Shown: positions 11,261 to 23,900 of the stretch, one piece after another
Layout of the letters: every line of letters begins with the position of its first letter
How positions within the stretch are numbered: position 1 is the first letter of the stretch
Source: Harmothoe impar
Taxonomy: Eukaryota > Annelida > Polychaeta > Phyllodocida > Polynoidae
Reading direction: 5' to 3'
DNA length: 64,000 bases
NCBI GenBank assembly: GCA_947462335.1
Contig: OX381704.1
Location: 47,248,942-47,312,941 of the forward strand
Translations under genes and position numbers: made by a program
The notes under the pieces: generated by a model
Seen by the model: the letters and a program-made list of their open reading frames with translations, nothing else
Told to the model about the DNA's origin: nothing
The model's database searches: none

Positions 11261-11841
11261 CGAGACACCCTCAGTACCGGGTACCATTAGATAACTCCGT
11301 GCGGCTACTGTGATGACGGCCCATTGTGAGCGGGTGAGCTGTGAAGCCACCAACACGAGGACCTCTCACGACACCCGACGACTCTGACTGCAGCCTCGGC
11401 TGGTTGCTGGCTGGTTGCTGGCTGGCGGCTGGAGCAGTGCGCTGGTCGTCTCCCGGCTGTCACTGAGTCCCGCGTGGAGCCTGCTGTTACCACCACCACC
11501 ATCACCACCACGCTCACTGCCCAGCTCCTCTCCCCTCCCACCACCCACGTATTGTTCATGTATACGGCCCCCTGGTCATGGCTGTGCCCGGTCACTCCAG
11601 GCCCAACTAAACTCACCTCTAGCTACCGAGTCAACGGAGGGCACTAGTGACAGGAGGATTAGGAGGCTGTAAAACACAGGAGGAGCAGCTCCCACCACCC
11701 TATGAGTGCCTCCACCTTGGTGGGGTTCTGTGTTAGCCCATACAGGAGTATGAGGAGAAGGAGTGGACTTAGGATGATGTAGGCTGTACCGATGGATATA
11801 TGTGGTTGACGATAAAGATGCTTGCTTCTTCACGCCCCGCC
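11261..11841 (+). promoter_or_regulatory. GC-rich, CpG-containing probable promoter and 5' UTR of the ALK/LTK-like gene
   Basis: This stretch is clearly richer in G, C and CpG than the surrounding AT-rich DNA and ends at the signal-peptide exon. It contains a short GCTGGTTGCTGG tandem (11398-11430) and a CACCACCACCATCACC tract. An in-frame stop at 11770 closes the receptor frame upstream. I saw no convincing TATA box. The transcription start is not identifiable from sequence alone; the promoter call is an inference from composition and position. Confidence 0.4.
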
Positions 11842-11911
11842 ATGGAGGCCTACCAGAGTCGTGGGCGGAGCTCCACTGCACTTCTGCTCTTCCTCTGGAT
11901 AAGCCTAAAAG
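11842..11911 (+). CDS. ALK/LTK-like exon 1: signal peptide
   Basis: ATG in a strong context (GCCATGG) starts a 23-residue segment with a polar, arginine-containing n-region and hydrophobic core [12 protein letters not shown], then Lys and one base of the next codon before GTAAAT. Two other in-frame ATGs lie upstream (11818 and 11800) before a stop at 11770; 11842 was preferred for its context and signal-peptide shape. The phase-1 end fits both the 34781 and the 52627 exon. The assignment to this gene is by phase, orientation and role; the intervening 22.9 or 40.7 kb has no competing gene. Confidence 0.6.
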
Positions 11912-14900
11912 GTAAATGATTGATTCAATTGGACACCTGTGGCCATGTTCTTTATTCTGAAACTAATCCAGGCTCTCCTCACGATGCAGTACACACTGTA
12001 CATTTGCAGACATCCTGCGGTTGTTGTTTTCGTTTCTCCACAATGTTCTACCAAAGGGTTTCACCTTTTTTACATGAAGGTATAAAATCTGATCGCATTG
12101 CAATCTTTAATTTCTACGTTTTCCCAGATTCCTTCCCGACATCTACTGGCACCTCATGACCAAGCCTAGACAATGCCTCCCAGATCGTGAGAGAGGGATG
12201 GCGATGTATAACGAAACAATTTATTTCCCAGCATGACAATGCCAAATCTGATTAGCTTGTTAATCAATACGCTGTCTGATAGACATGACAAATCGAGTCA
12301 ACATGCATGTATACAATGTGGCAGCTGGAGCGCACCAGATAATTAAACTCAGGCAGGCACTCATTATACACCTATCTGCCAACACAGCTGTAGCTACATA
12401 GACAGGATCAGCATCCACCTAACTCCAGGGCACGTCCCTCTGCTGGCTACCAAACAAATTACCCCAGGCCCCAAATTACATGAGAAGAGTCAGGTAACTG
12501 AGTTGCTATCGGGGGTTGTTACTGTTAGTCTCTAACTTAGAGCCCCTGTAATTAGATCTCTGGTCTTCCTCATTAGGACAATACCAATATCGATAATCAT
12601 TTGACCCTGCTATGCTGTGCCTATCTGCTATTATATAACGGACCGGTAATATGCCTAATCCTAGTTATGAAACGGCGCCCAGACCTCTACAGCCATATAT
12701 ACTACTCATCAGCTGTATTCGTATGATATGAGCGCTATCTATGGTTTGCTTTTAATCTTATGTTAAATCATTTGGATAATTATAAGCTGACTCTGGCAGT
12801 AGGCAGGCCCTCACGTTTTTCGCTGTGTATAGTTCACAAAGGTATTACATTATAAATGTAAATGGCATATATACATTGATGTGTCAAGGAGTGCAATAGC
12901 GCACCTCTGACATTTTGATCAATGATTACGGTGGGCGCTGTAAAGACCACCTCTCCTACAGAAACCATCCTTATCCCAGGGATCTTTATCCCCACCCACT
13001 GTCATAACTCGCACTGCGAGCAACTGAGTAAGGGAAGCACCCCACACGCACCAAGAGAACTCTCAGGTGCGTTTGATCATATGTATGCCAAAAATAAATG
13101 TTATCACCTTCCTCTCCTCTCAGATAGCACAAATTAATCTTACTCACAGCTTGCCGATATGTAAATGAAAGGGTCGTGTTTCTGGTCGTGTCTCCCATGG
13201 TTATTATGATTAAGTGGGATGTGCCCTTCGCTGAAGTTTTTCAAGCGAAGGGGCACTCAACCAACAAACATGCTCACGACAGGAATGGCTACATTTATGA
13301 ATATTGACTATCAAAATTGAGAGGTGTATGGAAAATAATTCTATAATATTTGACACTAGGTTAACATGTAGCAAATGATAGAGCATTCAGAGATCACTTT
13401 TGTTATTCTAAAATTACCGTTATTATAATGTGCAATCTGAAGCAAAAATAACTTTCCAAAATGTGACGACCCTTAAAGAACCTTGTTAAGCCCTTTTCCT
13501 ACAAAATTGCCCTTATCCTACAAAATCATGTAGGTTTTAGTATAAGGGCTATCAGTCATGCCCTTATCCTACAAAATTTGCCCTTATATTACAAAACACC
13601 TGTTATGCCCTTATCCTACAAAATTGCCCTTATCCTACAAAAATATATAGTTTTGTAGGATAAGGGCAATCAGTCAAGCCCTTATCCTACAAAATTGCCC
13701 TTATCCTACAAAACCTATATAAGGGAGGGTATATACGATAAAGGTCTAATAAATGCACTGCACCCAGAAAAATCCTATTCTTATATAATTCACAAGGAAA
13801 TCTAGTAGGATAAGGGCTTGAGTGAGCCCTTATATTACAAAACCTACTTGATATAGGTTTTATAGGATAAGGGCAATTTTGTAGGATAAGAGCCTGACTG
13901 ATTGCCCTTATCCTACAAGATACCTAGCTTTTGTAGGATAAGGGCAACATTTTTGTAGGATAAGGGCAAATCTTGTAGGATAAGGGCCTGACTGACAGCC
14001 CTTAAACTACAAAACTATACCTTTTTGTAGGATAAGGGCAATTTTGTAGGATAAGGGCATAACAAATCTTAACAATGAAAAGAAAGCAACTGCATACATG
14101 TCTTGTATTGTATAAAGAATGGATACTAATAGGTTCAGTGCATTGCATGCTATATATCCCTCTCAAGACACTCATCCATATGTCACCATAACGGTTTAAA
14201 GGAAGCCTTAGCCTAGATGAATATACACCTCCCCTCACTGGATGTTGGTGGCGGGTGCTGGGAGTGGGAGTTAACTACCTTGACGAGTTATAAAAAACCT
14301 GATAATCACTGACACTGTTAATAGCTAATTAGGTCATGGGCGTTTCTGTTAATTGGCATGATGCAACCCTACTTGCAGGGGCGTTTATATATAGAGGTTA
14401 TATCGATGATACCAAGAAATGGCTGCTTTTGACTAGTTATGTGTGACAAGATTACTAACATAAAGGAGGAGGATGTAATGTCAATCAATCGGAGGTCATC
14501 CATACTATATTTCTTACCATAAGGCATCATAGTGTATTATTCTTCGTGATACTTATGTCCGATATGCCATTATTACCGTGTAATATATAATGTAATATGG
14601 ATAGGTTTATGAATCAACCATTCGCCAAGCTGAAGACTGAGGATTTTCATAGAAAAGATCCCTAAAATAAAATGGCCGTCAATAATGCTTGAAAAAGCAT
14701 AATTTCTATATATAAAAGCACAAATTTATCAGTAAGACTACTAAAAGGTAAAACCAACCATGGATATCATGATTAGATGACAAAATAATAGGTCAGTGGT
14801 AGACATTTTATGTTCAGTCATTTTGCTTCCATCTAGGCACCGTAAGCTGTTGCAACTAGAATGGGATTTGTTGCTTTGCTTGACAAAAAACCCTGTGCAA

Positions 14901-17900
14901 GTCACATTAGGATAATTCTGAGGTAGCCCATCCCCCCCCCCCCCCCAAAAAAAAGAGAAGAAATTAGCGCAAGGCAATTCAACACTATCATTCCTTTTTT
15001 TCTAACCTAAATTAAGAAAGTCCCCGACTCAATTACACTAAAACCTATATCCTCACTAAATTGGCCATATGAGTCAATTTGTTATTCCTGAAGTACTGCC
15101 TTACCTGGAAAACACCTGTCCTGAACTATACAGGAAATTACTCGGGTAATTGCCATTTAAGGCATTCTGTTACAGATGATTCTGGTCTGCCACTTAGTCC
15201 CTATCTGAGGCACTTTCCATCTTTTATAGTATCTATAATTATTGTGTTGATGACTGGATAAATAAAACAATGTAAAAATAATGAGAGCAAATTATGCTTT
15301 ATCTGTGATAATGCAATCCAAGTCTGGTGAGCTGTTTAATCTTAAATACTTGGATCATTACTGTAATTCTTTATGAGTGCAGTATATTAATTATCAAGTG
15401 GGTAAAATAATTATCTGATGTGTGGGACAAAAAATTAATTTCCCTAATACCCAGGTAACAAAAGTACATTGGGCCATGATTGGTCCAATATACCACTAAG
15501 AATGGCCAATATTGGCATTTTGATATTTGCCCACCACTGGTTTGACCACTGGCCCAGTAGTGGCCCATGCTTGGAGAAAGGGATATTGATTCCATGTTGG
15601 CCCAATCGTGGGCCAACATTCCAATATTTCAACATTATTCCAAGGTTAGAAACTAAACATCGGGGGAACCTTGTAATACATATGTCGGCCCAACATATAA
15701 TTTTCAATATAGCACCACTGCAACAATCACTAAGTTTGAACAATACTATTTTTATGTGTATAATTGAATGTGCAAGCATACTTAAGACGTGACTGTCAAG
15801 TATCATCAGTTTAGAAAAAACAATTTCTGTCATTTCAATCCATCTTACTCTCTATCCCAAAATGGTTAGGAATAATACAAACTATATTACTATCATTTAG
15901 GATTTATCTAACTTCATGCCCCACACATGAGGTGTCTTTAAGTTACTTTTGACAAATTCTCAGTGGTGTCATGCAGTAAATGGCACTTTTAGATATTAAA
16001 TTTTATCCATGAACTTCCTCTGACCTTTAAACATGTAGAGCACACTGGGGATCACATTTATAACCCAATATGATGGCGAAGTAGGAGCCAACCTGTCAGA
16101 AACTCTTCAAGCTACATTGAATCCCTCTGGTGGAGATTGCAGTCAATAATGGACCAGTGTAGTTAGAATTGATGTTGGTCCAACATCAGAAATAATACGA
16201 TGGCCCTGAAATGTTCCATCACTGGGCCAACACTGGGTCAATATCAGCAATGTCAAGCATGGACCAGCTCTGGCCCAGTGGTCAACCCAGCAATGGCCCA
16301 TTATTAGAATTGCCAAGGGTGGGCCATCTTTGTAATTGGTATGTTGAACCAATGTATGCATTACCTATAATGGACCAAGGTTGGTATAATGATTGTGATG
16401 GAGTCGATCATTGTCAATATTGGCCCAATATACCCTTGCTACCTGGATAATAAGTCAGGATGTTCCATAATATCATACTTAACTTCCTATCTACTCAATT
16501 CCCCCTCATTCCCACCGATATTGCCCAAATTTATTTCATTTTCTAAACTATGGTAATTTTTGAATCGATTTTAATGCCCCATGGTAAAAACACTAGAAAA
16601 GACCATGGTTGGACCCCATTGCACCCACTTTTTAAGAGCTGCTACTACCCATGGATAGCATTTTAATGTACTCCAACCCATAAATAATACACTTCTACAG
16701 TATTTGGAACACATTTATATAGGATTTAGAATTTGGCAAAAATCGGATAAACCCACTTTAACTATTATGAGTGAGATGATCAAACGCTTGAGGGATGATA
16801 GAGGGACGGAAGGGGGGGGGGGTATTCCTATGTACCTACATATCATGATATCCATGAATAATAACTCCTGCAAAAAACATATTGCTCAGCCTGTTCTGTA
16901 TGATCATTGAGAGATGGTTTCCAAATTATCAGCAATTCAAATCAAGGTGGAATAATTTGCGCAATTTTGGGCTGCGATACAGTCACAAGGGGTACAGGTG
17001 TTACAGTATAATGAGAATCCAAGTAAGTGATTACTTACATAATGGTAATGAAAAAAATGACTATAGTACAAGAATACCTAAAGGTCAAATCCCACAGTGC
17101 GAGAGAGGGTCAGAAAATGTTGTGAATTGGTCTTATTGCCGATCTTGGGCCCTATTTTGGCTAAGACAGGCCCAAATCGGTGAGAAAGGGTTGCCTTTGT
17201 CTTGTGATTTGGGAAATCACAAGGATCAATTGAGTTAGATATTTGCCCCTGGAAGGCCTAGAAAATGTTGCTTATTGGAATATGTCAATGATTTGGCTTG
17301 TATAGGGAGGACACTCCAAATATCTTTAGGCTAATTGAGAGGGAATAGTGAGGACAAATCATACTGTGAAGTAACTCCCCTCCAACAGGTCCATTAACCA
17401 GTCCTGCACGCAACACTTTGCTTGCCTATTATTGACCACTGTGGGATTTGGAGAGGCATAAGATCATGGGACAAGTGTTGCGATTTACAATATTGGCAAC
17501 AGTTGCCCCTTGTTTTTATGTCAATAATCAACACTTTCTGGCCAATTTTTCGCGTTGTGGGATTTGACCTTTAAAAGATATTTGATGTAGCAGAGCTCAT
17601 ACTCAAGTAGGTATTTCTGTGTCTCTTTATGCTGCAATACAGGCATAGAAGGTATACACGGCTAAGGGTACTATCTAGCTATCCTGACCCTTGTTGTTGG
17701 CTTTCCTTCAAAAGGGCGTTATTGATAACTTTATGAAGATGCTTGCCAGCAATCAAAGGTCAACTCAGCAATGCCCCATCATCAGAATTCCTATATTGAA
17801 CCAACATTGCATTTCAAATGAGTACTTGCCAAGGGTAGGCCAACATCGTCATTTGTATGTTGAACCAATGTATGTATTATAGCCAAATCCCACAACGCGA

Positions 17901-20900
17901 AAAATGGGTGGAAAAGTGTTGCAAATTGGCCTTCTGTCAGCAGGGAGCTGCTGCCGATTTTGTAAATCACAACACTTCTACTGCATACATGCACCTCCAA
18001 ATCCCACTGCATCCAATTTAGGGAAGCAATGTGTTGCGGGAGTACAACGGGAGTTACTTCATAGTATAATTGTTACTGATTATTTCTTATAAACTTGCCT
18101 ATAAATATCTGGAGTGCCCCCCCCCCCCCCCCCGTGTATAAATCATACCTCTGCCAGGCTGTAATAAGCAACATTTTTCAGTGTAATAGGGAGAAAATAT
18201 CAATCTTGTTTGATCGTTGTGATTAGCCAATACACAGGACATACAAGAGAGTTATATGTGGATTATTGGCCAGCCTTAGCGAATATAGGGGCCAATATCC
18301 CCAACAGGGCCAAATCACAACATTTTCTGGCCCTCTCTCGCGTTGTGGGATTTGACCTTTACCTACAGTGGGTCATGATTGGTATAACAATTTCGATGGT
18401 GTCGATCATTGCAGACATTGGCCCGATGTACCCCCAATACCTGGTTATATATAACACTGTACATTTAGTCCACAGTAGTATCGTATTCTTATAGAAGTAC
18501 ACTGCCTGACTTTCACATGAGGGTGGTTTCAGCGACAATGACGTTGACTTCTCTGAGTGTGTAAATGTAATACAAATTGTATGGCAGGGGTGTGTAATAT
18601 CACCCAATTCATATGATCACATGGTTGGCTAATAACATGCTCAAATAGCGACTGCCTATTCTGATAGATTCACCCACCATCACCACCACCCACTCTTGCC
18701 CCCGCTCACTACAGCCAAGAACGCCACCTACAAGCATCAAGAGAACGAGAGGTGAAAATAGATGTACCATCTTTCTGGATCTGTCAGGTGCCAGAAGATA
18801 TCAAATTAACCCTGCTAACAGCTTGCCGACACGTCAATGAAAGGGTCCTGTTCCTTGGCGTGTCTTCCATAAGTGATGCACGTGCCCTTCATGTGGAAGT
18901 GGGGGTTTCCATCGGAGAAGGCACCACAGCAGTAATCTGGCCTACAACTAGAAATGAATATCTCTATGTTCCACCATCCGCCAATACATTTAACATATCT
19001 GAACCGAAGAATAATTTAGAGACTGAGACAGGAATCTCTTTAAAATATAGCAATGTGTTCCCTCGGCTAGGTGGTATAGGTTGTGGAAAGGATATAGGAG
19101 CAAAGAGACAAGTAGTCTGTAGATATCACCAGCGATCACTGCATGAGTTTCATGCCCCCCCCCCCCCCCCCACATTATTGTGCCTTTCTCATAAACATCA
19201 AATGTACTACGTATGGCTTACAATGTGAGATCAAATTCATGAAGATCAAAATAATTAATTACATTTGAAACCATAGACGGCAGAACAGTGTGTGTGAGGG
19301 TGGGGGCAGACCCTCTCAGCTAAAAACAATCGGGAAAAGGTACTTTTTCGACTTCCCAACATTACTACAGGACAAGAAAATGCAAACACCAGAATTCCCA
19401 GGAATTAAGACACTGATCTGATAGTAGAAGTACGAGATTCACCTGCAGCTGTATATGGAACTGTTCTTCTATAATGTAGACCACAGCATATTACATAGTG
19501 CATCAATAGGAACAGTTGCTGACATACAGGGGTCTTGCTCCTTCGCTCCTGCACGGAAAGCGATTGATTTTTGCTGTTAAAGCTGCAGGTAGGCTATGTC
19601 CTCCGGGATGACTAATCTTGAGCTTCATAGAGTGACCAGCAGCTTCGCTGCAGGCGATACTAAGTGTGAACATTTGGTACCTTTGGGTGTGCCATGAGAA
19701 GAAAGTTGCAATAACAACATGGCGCAGGGCGGGAACGTGACCACCGACCAGGACCCAACAAAATCGCCTCGGGTGAAATGCATTATGGGAGCAACATCAT
19801 TATTAATATGGTCCTAATAACCAGATTGTCTGTGTATGGGCTTCTCTTGTGTGTTGAGGACATGGTGACACTCATGGCTGATAACCCTATACATGTATTA
19901 TGCTTTGATAAAAGGTGTCTAGCGCGTTATAAAAAAAAGTAGTTTGCTTATACCCACTAAGAGCGTCATCGTTTGCTTTAGGCTATGTCCATATATATAG
20001 CTATACATGTGCATTAGCGATAATGGTCAAAGCAGAATGCTATAGGTACAACGCCGTGTACACAAAGTACATTAGGCCTCTCTCAATTACATAGTTCATG
20101 TATATTCTGTCTCTATTACCTATATAGTCACTATGAAGTGAGAATACATTAAATCAAGTTGATTTAGAGAAAAGAAACAGCGTCAAAAGGGAGTCCAGGT
20201 TGCCTTCAGAATGACTTCCCTCTCCAGGGGAGCCCAGGTCCTTATTTCACCCCCCTTAGGTGAGTCAGGGAGCTAGGTGATTACACTAGGTGACTCCCTG
20301 AGGTCAGTCAGGGAGTCACCCATACTGGAGGCAATCTGGACTCCCTTTTGACGCTGTTTCTTTTCTCTGTGTAGCCAATCACCGGGCGAGTCATTTATTG
20401 CCAGCTGGGGCGGGGTGGATGTAGGGGGGCATACCTCATAAGAGTTCCTCCATAACAGAAAGCAGGTTTCTTTCACAGAAGTTTTATGTAAGTAAACCTT
20501 AAAAGGGGACCGGTTTGGGGGGAAGTCCATATTCTGTTACAGAAGCTGTGAAACGCCAGTCTGGTCTCTGCTATGTTTTGGTTATTGGTGTTTGTTAACG
20601 GTGTTTTTGTCTCTCTGCTATGAAATATCACGTTCTTGATTGGGATTGTCTCAATTTAAAGCTCAAATCCCACGATTTTTTCCATGTCTCCTAAACCCCT
20701 GCAATTTGAAGCCCTTGCAATTTGGGATTCTTGCATTTACACGACACGAGTTCTTGCAACCCTTGTAAACTATTTACGATACACCCGGAGAATAGCAATG
20801 ATAGGGTGTATTGGTTAAAGATAATCAGCCACACAAATCACAATAGTATTTAGGATTCTGAAATAATATCTATCCACCAGCAACGATCAGGTGGCCTCTT

Positions 20901-23900
20901 CACACCTTGTTTCATTATCGGATGTAACCCTTACTGAATAATACACTCTAAGAACAGTGTGTTGCGTTTACACACTTATCAACACACTTTTCTGCAGCCA
21001 CTTTTAACACACATTTTGGTGTAACACACTCCACTCCACACACTCTTTGCCAAAAGTGTGTTGATCTCGAAAGTGTGTTGCAAATTTGTGTGTAGAACTC
21101 CCTATGCATGTTCCCGTAACACACTGTTCTTAGAGTGTAGATAAGTGTTCTTCTATGTCATTTGTAGAATGGCGTACATATTGATTTATGACCCATTTTA
21201 TTATCGCCAAACACCTTTGACAAAAGAGCACACAGCTACTCAGTAGACGACGCCTAACAACACGAGCAATAAAAATACTATCGACTTTCTCAGACCTCAC
21301 ACAAATATGATAGGTGTTGACACCACAAGACAAGTCTTAGGACATAGTGGCATGAAGTATGCATCGGGATAGGGATTAATAATTCACAACTTGATGGATT
21401 CTATAGCCACATGAAAGATTATCAGTACAGAACCAGCAACACCCTTTCTAACATCACAGAAAAGGAAACAAACGAATTCCTCACAGTAGACCAAACCTGT
21501 GAGGGGACCCCTATTCCTCTCTGATGCTCCTACCACCCCTAGCACAGGAAGAACATCCCTTATTCCCCATGCACAGACCAGCCTCTATACCCTCAGAGAA
21601 AGGGCAGTCAGGCCGTTCAGGGGATGTCTGCTCTATTAATAAGTCGATGCCTGTACATGGGTCTTGATCTCTGAACATGCCCATGTCCTGCTGGCGGCAG
21701 CACTTATGCCCGCTGCTTGGTCCCTGATCTGCTGACATTTTGTTCACCACCACTGTGGTGCTAAGACTATAAGGCAGAGCACTGTAAACAGAGAAAAGAA
21801 GTAGAATCAAGGTGACTGCCAAATGAGAGTCTGGACTCAATCACAATGTATATGACCACTAAGTGTGTTTTTTTATAAGATATAACACTGTATTAGAACT
21901 TAACGAAATGTGTAAAGCCAATTGCCTCAAACAAGACTTTTTATTGGAGTGACTTTGGTCGCAGTGTATATATGGTAGGGACGTAACAACAGCTTGCTGA
22001 TGTTCCTACCATTCTTTTTTCACTCGTATAGCATATTTTCCCATTCATTGTTATTACATATGAAATTGTAAAATTACTGTATAGACCAACCACAAGGATA
22101 TGTACTGTAATCAGCGACGAAGAAAAACTTGAGTGAAATAAAGATAATTTGTTCTAAAAAAACTGAGGTAACTCTCCCCACGACTCTAAAGTGACTCCCA
22201 ATCATTAGGGAGTCTTAGAATTGGGGTCATTATAGAGTTGCAATAGTGTCCTGCTAATGGTAGGGAGTCACCTTAGAGTTCTGGGGAGAGTTACATCAGT
22301 GATCAAGTCGGGAGTCACAGTGATTCTACTTCTTTTCTCTGTGAAGGTCTCTATCGAATTGCGGGATTCACGGGGAGGTCAATGCGATACCGAGCTAACA
22401 CAACGAGACAAAAGGCAGAGTGACCTTCAATATAGACCAAGAGGCTGGTGTCTGTACTCGAGGCAATGTTCCTATTTGATATAATATACCTCATCTATAC
22501 AGGGGGGCTACCGATTCAATTCGTACAGGTTGATATTCAAAGGTTTGTCGATTCCCTTCCTTGATAAACATATAATTATCATTAGGCCTATCCAAAAATC
22601 AAGATGTGTCCAATGGATGTGTAGGATATATAAAGCCCTACTTTAGAGACGAATATACAAAGTATCTATTAAAACCTTAATTATAGAAACTATAGTAACC
22701 ATTTCTTTTTCAGAACTCCTCATGGCATTTCGTTGAAAGAGTTACCATCGATAATTAGGCCAAATTGTCAAGTATTTTGCATGCTGTCATGGTTACACAG
22801 GTGTGCGTCATACAATGTCAAACGTGACATTTTACCGATCCATAATGCTACCTGTTATGTGTAGATTTCCAATATGATTATTCGAGAATACAGTCATGTA
22901 CTTTTTCATCTCAATTTCATTCCCCCCCCCCCCCCCAGCAAACAAAAAAACGTTATACAACATTTTATAACCTTATATAACGTTATATAACGTTTCTCTA
23001 AGGCTCCTTACTATGGCATAACGTTATATACAATTTTAAAATGTAATTTTGACGTAAAATAACGTTTTTTGTTAGCTGGGCCTTCGGATTTTTGCTACCC
23101 TTTGGTTTGGTTATTTGGTTGGCATTCTGAGAATCGTCAAGGGACATCTGTCGGCCGGATAGAGCCGAAAGCAGAAAATCCAAGATCGAAATGAGATTTC
23201 AGAATGAGTGCCAAATAGCCTTATCTTTAGCCGGATCTATATTGAGCCCATGTTAGACGGACATACATCAAAAGTCAATTTGTCAACGCCATAATCGGGG
23301 ATGATTCAGGGGATGATTAAAGCCATATGGAAGATGGACACATTTAGAAAATGTGTTTATTCTCTTAAAGAACTATTTACGTTTATTACATGTACCTGGT
23401 GAATTGAATACGAGAATTACTATGCTCAAGCATTGGAATTGCTGTAATCGACACCTATGCTCCTGGTAATGCAATGTAGCCGTATTCCATCGCCTGCATG
23501 TGGCATCATAAAAAAGGCAGTTTTATGCTATCTTCACATGCAATTGATTCCTGCAAATGCCAGGTCCTACTTTCGAAGAACGATGTCGATTGTGGGGCCC
23601 TTATCTATTATCGAATCTAGAGTTTGTATTGCTACCAGAGAATGCCCACTGATCAATAGCAGTGACTTTGTCTCCAATAACAGCAATAAGTAAGCCCTAT
23701 TCATGGATGTTTATACAGGTAGTCTAGTGCAGCCAGGGGGAGTCTGGTAGTGGGTGCAGCGGGAATATAAACAGCTGGTGTATTCTTTACTTCCCACCTC
23801 CCGGCCACCACTATCGGCCGTATCCAGTCTGGCAGGCACCCCGTGCCAATAGCCGTGGGATATACACGGGAACCCCGACGAGAGGACAGCATTGAAGCCA

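Noticed and set aside
15444..15833. Open frames on both strands with Trp-Pro-Asn repeats
   Set aside because: Produced by the many TGGCCCA/TGGGCCA words of the TIR element at 15451-16446.
18752..19228. 158-residue open frame as a host exon or protein
   Set aside because: Overlaps a diverged dispersed repeat, crosses a poly-C run and shows no domain or splice-site support.
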